Below are positions 23,441 to 32,312 of a stretch of 64,000 nucleotides of DNA, piece after piece. This stretch comes from Desulfitobacterium_A sp034927245 (GTDB taxonomy: Bacteria > Bacillota > Desulfitobacteriia > Desulfitobacteriales > Desulfitobacteriaceae). The position numbers and the translations under genes are program-made. Location: positions 1 to 64,000 of the forward strand of contig NZ_JAYFQK010000020.1 of NCBI RefSeq assembly GCF_034927245.1, written 5' to 3'. The notes beneath the pieces were generated by a model. It saw only the letters and a program-made list of their open reading frames with translations, was not told the origin of the DNA and ran no database searches. Numbering within the stretch: position 1 is the stretch's first letter; each line of letters opens with the position of its first letter.

Positions 23441-25120
23441 CTAAAATCGTCCTGACCTGAATATGGAAACAATCAAGAGTATAAACATAATAAACGCGAA
23501 GGTAAAGCCGACATCTATTGCCGGGATACGGCCAAAGAGCATAGGCTGACTGCCAAAGGCCGATGCAATAATCAAGCCGGCCATGATGATACTAAACGCA
23601 AGAAGGACAAGGCTAAACGAAAGCTGATTACTTTGTCTGTCCATCTTTTTTAGGAAATTTCCGAGTTCAGGGGTAACGACTTCAAAACGGATTTTTCCAT
23701 TTTGGGCAATGCGGAAAAACTCTTTCGCCTGTTGAGGTAGATCTACAGCTAAATCCAGCGTGTCCTTAATATTGTTCCATGTCATTTCAGCAACATTTTT
23801 GGGTTCAAAACGTTCCCTTAAGAGCCGTTTGCCATAAGGCTCTGCAATATCAATGATGCTTATTTCGGGATCTAATTGCTCAACAAGTCCCTCTAAACTT
23901 AAGAGGGATTTTCCGAGCATTACTAAATCAGAAGGGATCTGAATATGATGGCGGTAGGCAACTTTAAACAAGTCATTGACCGCTTCTCCCAAATGGATTT
24001 CGCTCATAGCTACATCCAGGTATTTTTCCCGAAGCCTATCAACATCCCGATAAAGAAGCTTCATATTTATATCTACCGGGACAATTCCCATATCAAGGAC
24101 AGCATCAACCATATCTTTAGTTTTCCTGCGCATCATTCCGATAACAAGGGAAGAAAAATTGTACTTCATCTCGGTCGAAATGTGTCCGACCATGCCAAAG
24201 TCAATCAGGGATATGACTTGCCCCGGTAAAATTAATATATTTCCCGGATGTGGGTCCCCGTGAAAAAAGCCGGCAATCAGAATTTGGTTAAACATGATTT
24301 TTACTAAGTCTTCGGCAATCGTTTTTATGTTATAGCCCAATGATTTTAGTTCATCAATCTGACTTAATTTGACCCCATTTATATATTCCAAGGTAAGAAT
24401 TCTCTTGCTTGAATAACCCCAATAAATCTTAGGAATATGAACCTCTTTTGATTTCTCAAATTGTGAGCTGATCTTCTCCGTGTTATGGCCCTCAATAGTA
24501 TAATCAAGCTCCGCGCGCAAGGAACGAGCAAATTCCTCAACCATTTCTTTCAGTTGGTACTGTTTGGCCCAATCTATTCGGCGCTCGGCAATTATCGCGA
24601 GATCAAAAAGAATCTCCAAGTCCGTTTCAATTCCCTGCGTAATTTGAGGTCGCTGGACTTTAACAGCGACCTCTTCCCCCGATTGAAGAACGGCTCGATA
24701 GACTTGGCCTATTGATGCCGCGGCAATAGGTGTTTCGTCGAAGCATTGAAAAGCTTCTAAGGGTTTCTTCCCCAATTCTTGCTCGATGATTTGGCAGGCC
24801 TCACTATAGGGAAACGGTGCCACCTGATCCTGGAGTTTTTCCAGTTCCCGAATTAGGAAATCGGGTAAAATATCAGGGCGTGTGCTTGCGATCTGCCCTA
24901 ATTTCACATAGGTTGGTCCCAGTTCCTCTAAAGCGTGACGCAAGCGCTCCCCGATGGTTTGAGAATCGATTTCCTCATGATTGCGAAAGAACAATCGTTT
25001 CGGTAAAGACAATAGATTAGTGAGCCCCATTTCTTCAAGGATAAGTCCAAATCCATGTCGTGCAAGAACAGTGGCAACTTCCCTATATCGATTTATATGT
25101 CGAATTCTTCTTCCAATCAT
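23441..25120 (-). CDS. ABC1/UbiB-family atypical kinase
   Basis: This 559-residue member of the AarF/UbiB/ADCK family has the KxGQ signature (YVKLGQIASTRPD near residue 96), the VKVQRP lysine segment, the catalytic-loop-like FFHGDPHPGNIL, and DFGMVGH as the metal-binding DFG equivalent. Two hydrophobic segments at the C-terminus (about residues 500-555) anchor it to the membrane. The family supports quinone and lipid metabolism through ATPase activity; the substrate is unknown here, where ubiquinone is not expected. The 108-residue coiled-coil gene upstream on the same strand probably belongs to the same operon. The ATG follows AGGAGAG. Confidence 0.88.
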   Translation of the reverse strand: MIGRRIRHINRYREVATVLARHGFGLILEEMGLTNLLSLPKRLFFRNHEEIDSQTIGERLRHALEELGPTYVKLGQIASTRPDILPDFLIRELEKLQDQVAPFPYSEACQIIEQELGKKPLEAFQCFDETPIAAASIGQVYRAVLQSGEEVAVKVQRPQITQGIETDLEILFDLAIIAERRIDWAKQYQLKEMVEEFARSLRAELDYTIEGHNTEKISSQFEKSKEVHIPKIYWGYSSKRILTLEYINGVKLSQIDELKSLGYNIKTIAEDLVKIMFNQILIAGFFHGDPHPGNILILPGQVISLIDFGMVGHISTEMKYNFSSLVIGMMRRKTKDMVDAVLDMGIVPVDINMKLLYRDVDRLREKYLDVAMSEIHLGEAVNDLFKVAYRHHIQIPSDLVMLGKSLLSLEGLVEQLDPEISIIDIAEPYGKRLLRERFEPKNVAEMTWNNIKDTLDLAVDLPQQAKEFFRIAQNGKIRFEVVTPELGNFLKKMDRQSNQLSFSLVLLAFSIIMAGLIIASAFGSQPMLFGRIPAIDVGFTFAFIMFILLIVSIFRSGRF

Positions 25121-25176
25121 TCTAGGCTCTCCTAATCCATTGATGCTCTCCCTTACTCAATTAAACCCCTTAAATC

Positions 25177-25503
25177 TTAATCATTGCCAGGCGTATGGGT
25201 ATGAATATTACCCACTTGATTTTCCAAATCCGCGATTCTCTTTTCTAAACGCTCCATATCGGCATGTGTAGGAATCTTAAGTTCGACTAAGAGTTTTTGG
25301 ATTTGTTCCTGCATTTTTGCATTGATTTCCTTCTGTTGTTCCTCACCCTTTTGGACAAGATCATTCACCAGATCCTTTGAATCCGAAACCGAAACTTCAC
25401 CTTTTTTAACTAATTCATCCACTGTTTTCTCAATTTGCTCTTTGCTGACAATCGCAAAACCCAGTCCAAGTGCTAATCCCTTTTTTAAAAGATCAATCAT
25501 CAC
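25177..25503 (-). CDS. Phasin-like coiled-coil protein
   Basis: This 108-residue, highly charged protein resembles the polyhydroxyalkanoate-granule-associated/phasin (PhaF-type) family. A short hydrophobic N-terminus (residues 4-19) is followed by long amphipathic helices ending in a leucine-heptad segment. It lies 56 bp upstream of the UbiB-like gene, and the two families often neighbour each other. No PHA synthase is present in the window, so storage-granule function is not implied. GTG at 25503 (GGGAGG seven to eight bases upstream) or the adjacent ATG could start it. Confidence 0.65.
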   Translation of the reverse strand: MMIDLLKKGLALGLGFAIVSKEQIEKTVDELVKKGEVSVSDSKDLVNDLVQKGEEQQKEINAKMQEQIQKLLVELKIPTHADMERLEKRIADLENQVGNIHTHTPGND

Positions 25504-25754
25504 ATCATTTACCTCCCTAAATAATCATACCGTTAGTTATTCAATTCTTGTTCCTTGAGCTTTTTCCTTCTCCTCTAAAAAAATGTTTCCGGCCGCGTTT
25601 CCTTTGACTACGGAATGGATACCCACTTTTCATATCCTTATTGCTATTATTATGAACAAAGCCCTTTAAAATATAAGTTTTTTAAAATAATCTATTGGAT
25701 AATTAAGGATTGTACATTATAATTATGAGAGCTTTTTGGAAAGGAAGATTTATT

Positions 25755-26270
25755 TTGGAATTAATCGCTACCCCGTTAAATGAACTAAAATTGAGATTTG
25801 CGGATATCAACGATGTTTCGCTGATCTTTGGATTCATTAAAGAATTGGCCGAGTATGAAAAAATGTCACAAGAAGTTATTGCCACTGAAGAAATTCTCAG
25901 GGATTCTCTCTTTAATCGAAAAATGGCGGAAGTCATCATTGCCGAATACAACGAAAGGCCGGTAGGGTTTGCCTTGTTTTTTCATAACTTTTCGACGTTT
26001 CTCGGGCTTCCGGGAATCTACCTAGAAGATTTATATGTCAAACCGGAAATGAGAGGAAAAGGGATCGGTAAAATTCTCCTCGAATTTCTCGCGAAATTGG
26101 CAATTGAACGTAATTGCGGCCGATTAGAGTGGTGGTGCTTAGACTGGAACGAGCCCTCCATCCGGTTTTACAAGAAATTGGGCGCTGTCCCCATGGATGA
26201 ATGGACCGTTTATCGCGTAACCAACCAAGCTTTGAGCAATTTGGCTAAAGAGTTTGATTCCGCGAAGTAA
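25755..26270 (+). CDS. GNAT-family N-acetyltransferase (diamine acetyltransferase-like)
   Basis: The 171-residue GNAT fold has LRFADINDVSLIFGFIKELAEYEK at the start, reminiscent of spermidine/spermine-type acetyltransferases. Motif A is EDLYVKPEMRGKGIGKILLEF, with the acetyl-CoA RGKGIG loop, and a W-N-E-P-S-I-R-F-Y-K-K-L-G motif B follows. Polyamines or similar amines are likely substrates by resemblance only. I prefer the TTG at 25755, with AAGGAAG upstream, over the ATG at 25710, which lacks a site. It is monocistronic. Confidence 0.78.
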   Translation: MELIATPLNELKLRFADINDVSLIFGFIKELAEYEKMSQEVIATEEILRDSLFNRKMAEVIIAEYNERPVGFALFFHNFSTFLGLPGIYLEDLYVKPEMRGKGIGKILLEFLAKLAIERNCGRLEWWCLDWNEPSIRFYKKLGAVPMDEWTVYRVTNQALSNLAKEFDSAK

Positions 26271-26371
26271 TCTATCACGCACATCTACCTTGTCTGCCAT
26301 GTCTGCCAGGTCTTTTATGCACTGCCATATTTTATACAAGGACAAATTTAACATCAGTACGTTATACTAGA

Positions 26372-26405
26372 GACAACCCACTAATAAACAGTGAGTTGTC
26401 TTTTT
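26372..26405 (+). terminator. Hairpin with T-run before the NlpC/P60 gene
   Basis: GACAAC (26372-26377) and GTTGTC (26395-26400) pair, with an inner ACT/AGT pair, and TTTTTATTATT follows. It could terminate the acetyltransferase message. However, a TATACT -10-like box lies immediately upstream (26363-26368), so it could instead be a leader element of the next gene. Confidence 0.5.
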
Positions 26406-26433
26406 ATTATTGTTTCTTGAGAGGAGTTTTTTG

Positions 26434-27078
26434 ATGAGTAAACTCATTAATATTGGACTGTCATCGATTTTATCCATAGGGCTGTTTGCCGGTTCTTTAA
26501 CAGTCGCACCGAGCCAAATAACCTATGATCAACCTAATGAAGCTATAGCGGTCCAAGCAGAAACCGTTCAAATGCCTGAGGATAATACCATTTCTGTGGT
26601 AGAAGCTTCCCAAACTGCCTCAACTTCTCTAACACCTCGTCCCCAAACTCCAACACAAACATCGGTGTCAAGGAGTACCACCGGCCAGAAATCGATAGCA
26701 TCAACCTCCAATCAAAAAGCAGCCGCAATTATTTCAACGGCCAAAAAGTACATCGGTGTAAACTATGTTTGGGGCGGTACTACACCAAGTGGTTTTGACT
26801 GTTCCGGTTATACCCAATATGTCTTCGCTCAAAACGGCATTTCTCTTCCGCGCATTTCCCGTGACCAATTTGATAAGGGGCAAGCTGTCTCCTTCGGCAA
26901 TCTTAAGGCTGGGGATTTAGTCTTCTTCTCCTTAGATAACGATAAAGTGATTGACCACGTTGGTATTTATATTGGCAATGGGGAATTTATCAATGCGTCC
27001 ACCTCAAAGGGGGTAACCATCTATCCCCTGGGTTCATACTGGAAATCCCACTTTGTAGGGGCCAAACGAGTTCTATAA
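26434..27078 (+). CDS. Secreted NlpC/P60 peptidoglycan endopeptidase
   Basis: The 214-residue exported protein starts at ATG 26434 behind GAGAGGAG. It has a signal peptide (residues 1 to about 27), a Ser/Thr/Pro/Gln-rich linker (about 30-95) and a C-terminal NlpC/P60 domain. Catalytic residues are visible: Cys in GFDCSGYTQYVF, His in VIDHVGIYIG, and a third polar residue in GEFINAST. It should cleave stem-peptide bonds in the wall. No SH3 or LysM targeting domain is present. A long stem-loop separates it from the next gene. Confidence 0.88.
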   Translation: MSKLINIGLSSILSIGLFAGSLTVAPSQITYDQPNEAIAVQAETVQMPEDNTISVVEASQTASTSLTPRPQTPTQTSVSRSTTGQKSIASTSNQKAAAIISTAKKYIGVNYVWGGTTPSGFDCSGYTQYVFAQNGISLPRISRDQFDKGQAVSFGNLKAGDLVFFSLDNDKVIDHVGIYIGNGEFINASTSKGVTIYPLGSYWKSHFVGAKRVL

Positions 27079-27092
27079 AGGATAAATTTCTA

Positions 27093-27166
27093 AACCTCCT
27101 TATGATTCACTTCTAAGATTACATTTGCGTAGACTAAAGAAGTAATTTCAAAGGAGGTTTTTTTAT
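27093..27166 (+). terminator. Long hairpin: terminator and SD-covering stem
   Basis: AACCTCCTT (27093-27101) pairs perfectly with AAGGAGGTT (27151-27159), and an inner ACTTCT/AGAAGT pair extends the fold. The right arm runs straight into TTTTTTTATT, so it can act as the terminator of the NlpC/P60 gene. The same right arm is the Shine-Dalgarno sequence of the gene at 27168, so folding would also block its translation. Confidence 0.6.
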
Positions 27167-27167
27167 T

Positions 27168-27482
27168 ATGCAATATGCTCAATACGCCCCTAATCACAAC
27201 CACGGAAGCGTCACTCATACATCATGTGATCATGGTCATAGTCACCAATGCCTTGATGTTACCGGTCCGGCTGTTCCAACCGCTGACGGAAGTCATGTGC
27301 ATTCTTCCGAAAGCTATGTCCTCTATGAACACGGGCATTCCCACTACTACAAATCAGTATCCGGTCCTGCCCTTCCTCTTCCCAACGGTTTTCATGTTCA
27401 TAATTGGAACTTCTACACCTTGGTTGATGAAGGCCATCGCCATCACGTCAGCGGCCCGGATATGCCGGCCCCCGGAATATAG
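27168..27482 (+). CDS. YmaF-family histidine-rich protein
   Basis: The 104-residue protein is built from three similar units with the pattern H-x-H...G-S/N-H-V/F-H...G-H-x-H, each ending in SGPA-like or GPD-like turns; about one residue in five is histidine. This is the YmaF family, known from Bacillus but without an established function; metal binding or a spore-coat role is plausible from composition. There is no signal peptide. Its Shine-Dalgarno sequence is embedded in the hairpin upstream. It is convergent with the SDR gene, 3 bp away. Confidence 0.75.
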   Translation: MQYAQYAPNHNHGSVTHTSCDHGHSHQCLDVTGPAVPTADGSHVHSSESYVLYEHGHSHYYKSVSGPALPLPNGFHVHNWNFYTLVDEGHRHHVSGPDMPAPGI

Positions 27483-27485
27483 CCA

Positions 27486-28361
27486 TCAGCCATTGATAAC
27501 TGTTCCCCCATTGACATGGAGAATTTGCCCCGACATGTAAGATGAATCATTGCTCGCCAGAAAAACATAAACAGGCGCGAGCTCCATAGGCTGCCCTGCG
27601 CGCTGCATCGGAGTTGTACTTCCAAAGGTCGCAACCTCAGCGGCCGGAAAAGATGAAGGAATCAGCGGTGTCCATATCGGTCCGGGTGCAACTCCATTTA
27701 CGCGGATTCCTTGTTTAACCAAAGACTCGGATAGAGAACGGGTAAAGGAAACAACCGCACCTTTACTCGCCGAGTAATCAATCAGCTGTTCGTCGCCCTT
27801 ATAAGCCGTGATTGATGCCGTATTGATAATGCTGGCCCCGGCTTGAAGATGGGGCAGCGCGGCACGTGTCATATAAAAAAACGAAAATATGTTTGTCTTA
27901 AAGGTTCGCTCCAGCTGAGCGGAAGAAATATTCAGCAGGCTTGTTTGCACATGCTGTTCGCCGGCATTATTGACAAGAATATCAATCCGCTTAAATATTT
28001 TGATGACCTCATTTACAACATTTTGGCAGAAGCTTTCATCACCCACATCCCCGGCTAGACTAAGGCAGCGTCGACCTAAGGCTTCTATCCGCTTCTTTGA
28101 TTCTTCGGCATCCGCCTGCTCATTTAAATAAACAAAAGCGATGTCTGCTCCTTCTTTAGCATATGCCACTGCCACCGCACGGCCGATTCCACTATCCCCT
28201 CCGGTAATCAGGGCAACCTTGTCCTGAAGTTTTCCGTTTCCAATGTATTGCGGATCATCGAACAACGGCCGCGGATTCATCATTGCTTCAATTCCCGGTT
28301 TTTGATTTTGATGCTGCGCCGGAAACACGGATACGGGTTGTTTGGTTTGGTTCATATACAT
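27486..28361 (-). CDS. SDR-family oxidoreductase
   Basis: This 291-residue short-chain dehydrogenase carries an N-terminal tail of about 45 residues, as in the YhdF/YhxC and GsiB-linked group of Bacillus. The nucleotide motif is ITGGDSGIG near 52-60, NNAG follows in the middle (VNNAGEQHVQTS), and the catalytic pair YSASK lies near 198-202. Substrates of this subgroup (glucose/ribitol-dehydrogenase-like) are not securely known. I choose the ATG at 28361, preceded by AAGGAG, over the longer reading to 28400. Confidence 0.83.
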   Translation of the reverse strand: MYMNQTKQPVSVFPAQHQNQKPGIEAMMNPRPLFDDPQYIGNGKLQDKVALITGGDSGIGRAVAVAYAKEGADIAFVYLNEQADAEESKKRIEALGRRCLSLAGDVGDESFCQNVVNEVIKIFKRIDILVNNAGEQHVQTSLLNISSAQLERTFKTNIFSFFYMTRAALPHLQAGASIINTASITAYKGDEQLIDYSASKGAVVSFTRSLSESLVKQGIRVNGVAPGPIWTPLIPSSFPAAEVATFGSTTPMQRAGQPMELAPVYVFLASNDSSYMSGQILHVNGGTVING

Positions 28362-28508
28362 AAGACTCCTTTCGACGTTTTCCATGTGATCCATACACAA
28401 TATCTATTTGCAATTATATTTATAAAATACTAAAATTAAGTAGATATTCGCTTACCACTACATATAATCAATATTTCAACAGAAATTTGCAATATATAGG
28501 AGGTTCAC

Positions 28509-29162
28509 ATGAAACTATCGAAAATCAAGGAGCCCATGAATACTCTTACCCACTTTATTCCCTTCATCGCAGCTTGGTTTGGGCTTGTTTCGTTACTTAT
28601 CTTATCCCATGGGAATCTGTCTAAAACAATTACCCTGAGTATTTACGGATTAAGCGTTATTGCCCTATACGGTGCAAGTTCCCTTTATCATGCCCTTAGA
28701 ACCACTCCCGCCAAAGAACTGACCTTACGCAAAGTCGACCATATGATGATTTATGTTCTCATTGCGGGCTCTTATACACCGGTCTTTTATTATGGCTTAA
28801 ATGGCGTTTGGCGCTGGGTCATGCTCCTTGCCGTTTGGATCCTGGCAATTATCGGAATTATCCTGAAAATATGGTTTATGAACGCTCCTCGCTATGTATC
28901 TACCGCCTTTTATGTCACTTTAGGCTGGATTGCGCTTGTTCCTATTGTCCAGCTTATTCATAATCTTCCGTTGGGTGCTCTGATCATGATGGTGGCCGGA
29001 GGTGTCATGTATACCGTTGGCGCAGTAATCTATGCCGCCAAAATTTTCAAAATTCCCCGCTTACATCTTGGCTTCCACGAAATCTTTCACATCTTTATTG
29101 CAACGGGAACTCTGATCCATTTTCTTATGATCCTTATCTATTTTGTACCGATGACTGTTTGA
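28509..29162 (+). CDS. Hemolysin III/YqfA-family membrane protein
   Basis: The 217-residue integral membrane protein has about seven helices and belongs to the PAQR-like hemolysin III family. Diagnostic segments are EPMNTLTHFIPF, the GASSLYHAL motif with conserved Ser/His, KVDHMMIYVLIAGSYTP, and GFHEIFHIFIATGTLIHF with a His pair. These histidines, with the Asp in VDH, form the metal-binding site of the family. Despite the name, a toxin role is unlikely; membrane-lipid homeostasis is the common view. The ATG follows AGGAGG. Confidence 0.85.
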   Translation: MKLSKIKEPMNTLTHFIPFIAAWFGLVSLLILSHGNLSKTITLSIYGLSVIALYGASSLYHALRTTPAKELTLRKVDHMMIYVLIAGSYTPVFYYGLNGVWRWVMLLAVWILAIIGIILKIWFMNAPRYVSTAFYVTLGWIALVPIVQLIHNLPLGALIMMVAGGVMYTVGAVIYAAKIFKIPRLHLGFHEIFHIFIATGTLIHFLMILIYFVPMTV

Positions 29163-29174
29163 TTAAGTATGAAC

Positions 29175-29219
29175 TCTCCTCTTTGCTCATATCTTTTTAA
29201 AGACACCGAGCAAAGGAGA
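29175..29219 (+). promoter_or_regulatory. Hairpin whose right arm carries the cwlD-like SD
   Basis: TCTCCTCTTTGCTC (29175-29188) pairs with GAGCAAAGGAGA (29208-29219) with small bulges. The AAAGGAG of the right arm is the ribosome binding site of the gene starting at 29227. The fold could therefore restrain translation. No T-run follows, so it is not a terminator. Confidence 0.45.
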
Positions 29220-29226
29220 ATCTAAA

Positions 29227-29949
29227 ATGATGCGCAGGCCAATTATCCTCTTCCTTCCTAAATCTGGGTTGCCTTTTTTATTCCTGGGAATTCTTCTTCT
29301 CTGCGGCGGAGCTTGGTATGCCTTCACCGAAACAATTCATCCGAGCTTAAAGGATAAGATTGTCATAATCGACCCCGGTCACGGCGGGCAAGACCCAGGT
29401 GCTCAATATGGTGGAATTGAAGAAAAGAATATCAACTTAACCATCGCTTTGCGTTTAAAAGAAAGCTTAAATGATAAAGGATGTAATGTTATATTGACTC
29501 GGGAGGTGGACAAGGATTTCTACCTCCCGAATTTTGTTCTCGGTAAAATGGCCAAACGTGCAGAACTTGACCAACGCATCAAGATGGCTAACATGAATCA
29601 TGCGGATTTATTGATCAGCATTCATGCGAATAGTTATCCCGGTGGAAATTCTTATGGTATGGAGAGCTATTACCCTGTCAATTCACCGGAAGGCAAAGCC
29701 TTAGCCGAGTTTATTCAAAGCGAATTGAAACACATTCAACCCGATAATAAACGCGTCGCCAAAATCGGAGATTATTATCTTCTCAATCAAACCAAAATGC
29801 CTTCGGTATTAGTTGAGGTCGGTTTCCTTTCCAATCCCAAAGAACGCAAACTTTTGCAAACAACATCTTATCAGGAGAAAATCGCCGAAGCGATCACTAC
29901 AGGCATTGAAAATTATTTTACACGGTTAGAACCGGTGGCCGATCCATGA
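29227..29949 (+). CDS. N-acetylmuramoyl-L-alanine amidase (Amidase_3, CwlD-like)
   Basis: The 240-residue protein has an N-terminal membrane anchor (about residues 16-33) and an Amidase_3 domain. Zinc ligands are visible: His52 in IDPGHGGQDPG, Glu65 in GGIEEKN, and a His in LISIHANS. The catalytic Glu is in VLVEVGFLSNP. CwlD-type amidases remove stem peptides to form muramic lactam in the spore cortex, and the length and anchor match CwlD. A vegetative amidase cannot be excluded. It overlaps the convergent prfC gene by 32 bp. Confidence 0.82.
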   Translation: MMRRPIILFLPKSGLPFLFLGILLLCGGAWYAFTETIHPSLKDKIVIIDPGHGGQDPGAQYGGIEEKNINLTIALRLKESLNDKGCNVILTREVDKDFYLPNFVLGKMAKRAELDQRIKMANMNHADLLISIHANSYPGGNSYGMESYYPVNSPEGKALAEFIQSELKHIQPDNKRVAKIGDYYLLNQTKMPSVLVEVGFLSNPKERKLLQTTSYQEKIAEAITTGIENYFTRLEPVADP

Positions 29950-31513
29950 ATTCAATGGCGTAACGCTCACTCATCCAGTTCGCCTTCCATTTATCGAGAA
30001 GCAGAACAGCGTAATTTTCATCCTTATCTAAAACGACCATACTCATGCTTGAATCCTTAAGGATTCGTATCTTTTCCTCATCTTTAGCAATCCAGCGAAC
30101 GATTTCGTAAGGCAAATGATTAATCTCAACATCTACCCCGTACTCATCACGCAAACGGTACTCCAACACATCAAACTGCAGCTGGCCAACCACACCGATT
30201 ATCGGTGCCTCGACACCAATGTTCAAATCGTGGAAAACGTGAATCGCACCTTCTTCTTCCAATTCCTGAATGCCTTTGATGAACTGCTTCCGTTTTAAGG
30301 CATTTTTTATACTGACACGTGCAAAATTTTCCGGGCTGAAAAAAGGCATGGCTTCAAATTCAAGGCCGTCTTTTTCTGCCAAAACATCGCCGATCCGTAG
30401 AATTCCATTATCATGAACTCCAATAATATCACCGGCGTAAGCTTCATCCAAAATCGTCCGTTCTTGCGCAAAAAGCTGCTGGGGTTGAGCCAGACGAAGT
30501 TTGCGGTGTGAGCGCGTATGAATAACATTCATGCCGCGTTCATATTTTCCGGTGCAAATCCGGATAAAGGCAATGCGATCACGGTGCATCGCATTCATGT
30601 TCGCCTGAATCTTAAAGACAAACCCCGAGAATTGCGGACTCATTGGATCAAGCTCACCTTGGTTGGAGGTTCGCGCTCCCGGCCCGGGGGCAAGCTGTAA
30701 AAAGCTGTCCAAAAAATTAGGCACTCCAAAATTGTTAAGAGCACTTCCAAAAAAGACCGGCGTAACCTCTCCTCGATTGACTCTTTCTAAATCAAACCGA
30801 TTACCCGCCATATCGAGCAATTCAATATCTCCTTGGAGATGTTGCAGGAGTTCCTCACCAATTCCGGCTTGGACTTCAGGATCATCGATTTGTCCTGACT
30901 GTGGAGCACTCGACTTCTCATAACGGGTACCTGCGTCATAACGAACCACATAACGGTTTTGACGATCGTAAATCCCTTTGAAGTTTCCCCCCATGCCAAT
31001 CGGCCAGTTCATCGCATAAGCTTCAATTCCCAAGACTTTTTCTACTTCATCCATTAAATCGATCGGATCTTTTCCTTCTCGGTCAAGTTTATTAATAAAT
31101 GTAAAAATTGGGATTCCCCGCCGTTTACAGACTTCAAACAACTTAATAGTCTGAACCTCGACCCCTTTAGCCACGTCGATCAACATGACTGCACTATCGA
31201 CTGCTGTTAAAGTCCGATAGGTATCCTCACTGAAATCTTGGTGACCGGGAGTATCCAAAATATTGATAACATGCTCCTTATAGTTAAATTGCATTGCGCT
31301 TGATGTGATGGAAATTCCCCTTTGACGTTCCAGTTCCATCCAATCCGAGGTCGCATAGCGCTGAGTCTTACGGGCCTTTACATTACCCGCTAAATGAATT
31401 GCCCCTCCAAAAAGAAGCAGTTTTTCCGTCAAAGTTGTTTTTCCCGCATCAGGGTGTGAAATAATCGCAAAAGTCTTCCGTGATTGAATTTCGTCTTTCA
31501 ATGACACGCTCAC
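29918..31513 (-). CDS. prfC: Peptide chain release factor 3
   Basis: This 531-residue GTPase recycles RF1/RF2 from the ribosome. G1 is SHPDAGKTTL near residues 19-28, with the RGISITSSAM switch segment, G3 DTPGHQDFSEDTYRTL and G4 FINKLDRE. The C-terminal portion has the RF3-specific domain (EEEGAIHVFHD, then GVVGQLQFDVLEYRLRDEYGV). Length and these motifs separate it from EF-G. It is convergent with the amidase gene and overlaps its last 32 bp. It lies alone on this strand. Confidence 0.94.
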   Translation of the reverse strand: MSVSLKDEIQSRKTFAIISHPDAGKTTLTEKLLLFGGAIHLAGNVKARKTQRYATSDWMELERQRGISITSSAMQFNYKEHVINILDTPGHQDFSEDTYRTLTAVDSAVMLIDVAKGVEVQTIKLFEVCKRRGIPIFTFINKLDREGKDPIDLMDEVEKVLGIEAYAMNWPIGMGGNFKGIYDRQNRYVVRYDAGTRYEKSSAPQSGQIDDPEVQAGIGEELLQHLQGDIELLDMAGNRFDLERVNRGEVTPVFFGSALNNFGVPNFLDSFLQLAPGPGARTSNQGELDPMSPQFSGFVFKIQANMNAMHRDRIAFIRICTGKYERGMNVIHTRSHRKLRLAQPQQLFAQERTILDEAYAGDIIGVHDNGILRIGDVLAEKDGLEFEAMPFFSPENFARVSIKNALKRKQFIKGIQELEEEGAIHVFHDLNIGVEAPIIGVVGQLQFDVLEYRLRDEYGVDVEINHLPYEIVRWIAKDEEKIRILKDSSMSMVVLDKDENYAVLLLDKWKANWMSERYAIEFMDRPPVLTV

Positions 31514-31711
31514 AATTATCTAAACTCCTTATATTTTCTTCACAGTATTATATTATATCATGCCAATAGAATCCTTGCGAATACCCTGCAAAAAGGAATC
31601 ACAATAATTTGCCTGTTTAAGATTTTACAAACAAATATCTTTCGGCAGGAATACTTCACCTAAATGTGGAAAGAACAAACAAGAAATAGGATCGGTAAGG
31701 GAGGCAAGGAG

Positions 31712-32170
31712 ATGACGCTGTTTCAAATTCTTTTTGAAACGTTAAACGACAATGGTTGGGAATTTGTTTATGATGACAAAAATGAAATTTTCCGTTTAGA
31801 AATTCGAGGAGTTAACTCTGATTACCATTGTTTTATCATCGTCGATGAAGAGCAAGAATCCCTTCTCTGTAATACCCATATTAATGAAAAAGTTCCGTTT
31901 CCTAAGCGACTGGAAATTTGTAATTTCATCAACCGTGTGAATTACGAACTTGCCAACGGAAATTTTGAAATGGATATGGACGATGGTGAAATCCGTTTTC
32001 GCACTTTTCTTGACCTTGAAAATACCGAACCTTCCCAAGAACAACTGATGAACCTTATTTGGAATGGCTCACAAAGCTTTGATACCTATTACCCCGGAAT
32101 TATAAAGATTATCTGTGATGGCATGACTGCTGAGGAAGCCATGGCAATGTGTACACAAGAAGACGAATGA
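31712..32170 (+). CDS. YbjN-domain protein
   Basis: The 152-residue acidic cytosolic protein resembles the YbjN/T3SS-chaperone-like fold: a short helix, then strands with FRLEIRG, DYHCFIIVDEEQESLL, and helices ending in a YYPGIIKIICDGMTAEEAMAMC segment. YbjN proteins are putative regulators or chaperones with no firm biochemical role. I choose the ATG at 31712, with GGGAGG upstream, over the in-frame ATG at 31664. It is a single gene with no obvious partners. Confidence 0.65.
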   Translation: MTLFQILFETLNDNGWEFVYDDKNEIFRLEIRGVNSDYHCFIIVDEEQESLLCNTHINEKVPFPKRLEICNFINRVNYELANGNFEMDMDDGEIRFRTFLDLENTEPSQEQLMNLIWNGSQSFDTYYPGIIKIICDGMTAEEAMAMCTQEDE

Positions 32171-32254
32171 GTTTCCGCGATTTCCTCTATAAACCAGTTT
32201 TGGATATCTCTTAGTTAGGACGCAACAATTACCTGATTAAAGAAGGCCATTCAG

Positions 32255-32263
32255 CAAATAATA
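32255..32263 (+). promoter_or_regulatory. Candidate forespore-type -10 box before the SASP gene
   Basis: CAAATAATA followed by AGAACG lies about 50 bp upstream of the SASP start. A matching CATATAATA plus AGAATG lies upstream of the DUF1657 gene at 33526. Sigma-G -10 boxes begin CAT(A/T)..TA; both sites are approximate matches. The shared extended motif is the main evidence. Confidence 0.35.
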
Positions 32264-32312
32264 AGAACGTCCCAACTACTCGAAATTCAAAATTTTTAAG
32301 GAGGGAATAATC

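Noticed and set aside
26341..26433. c-di-AMP (ydaO) riboswitch before the NlpC/P60 gene
   Set aside because: These are common before such genes, but the leader here is too short and lacks the conserved blocks; only a simple hairpin is seen.
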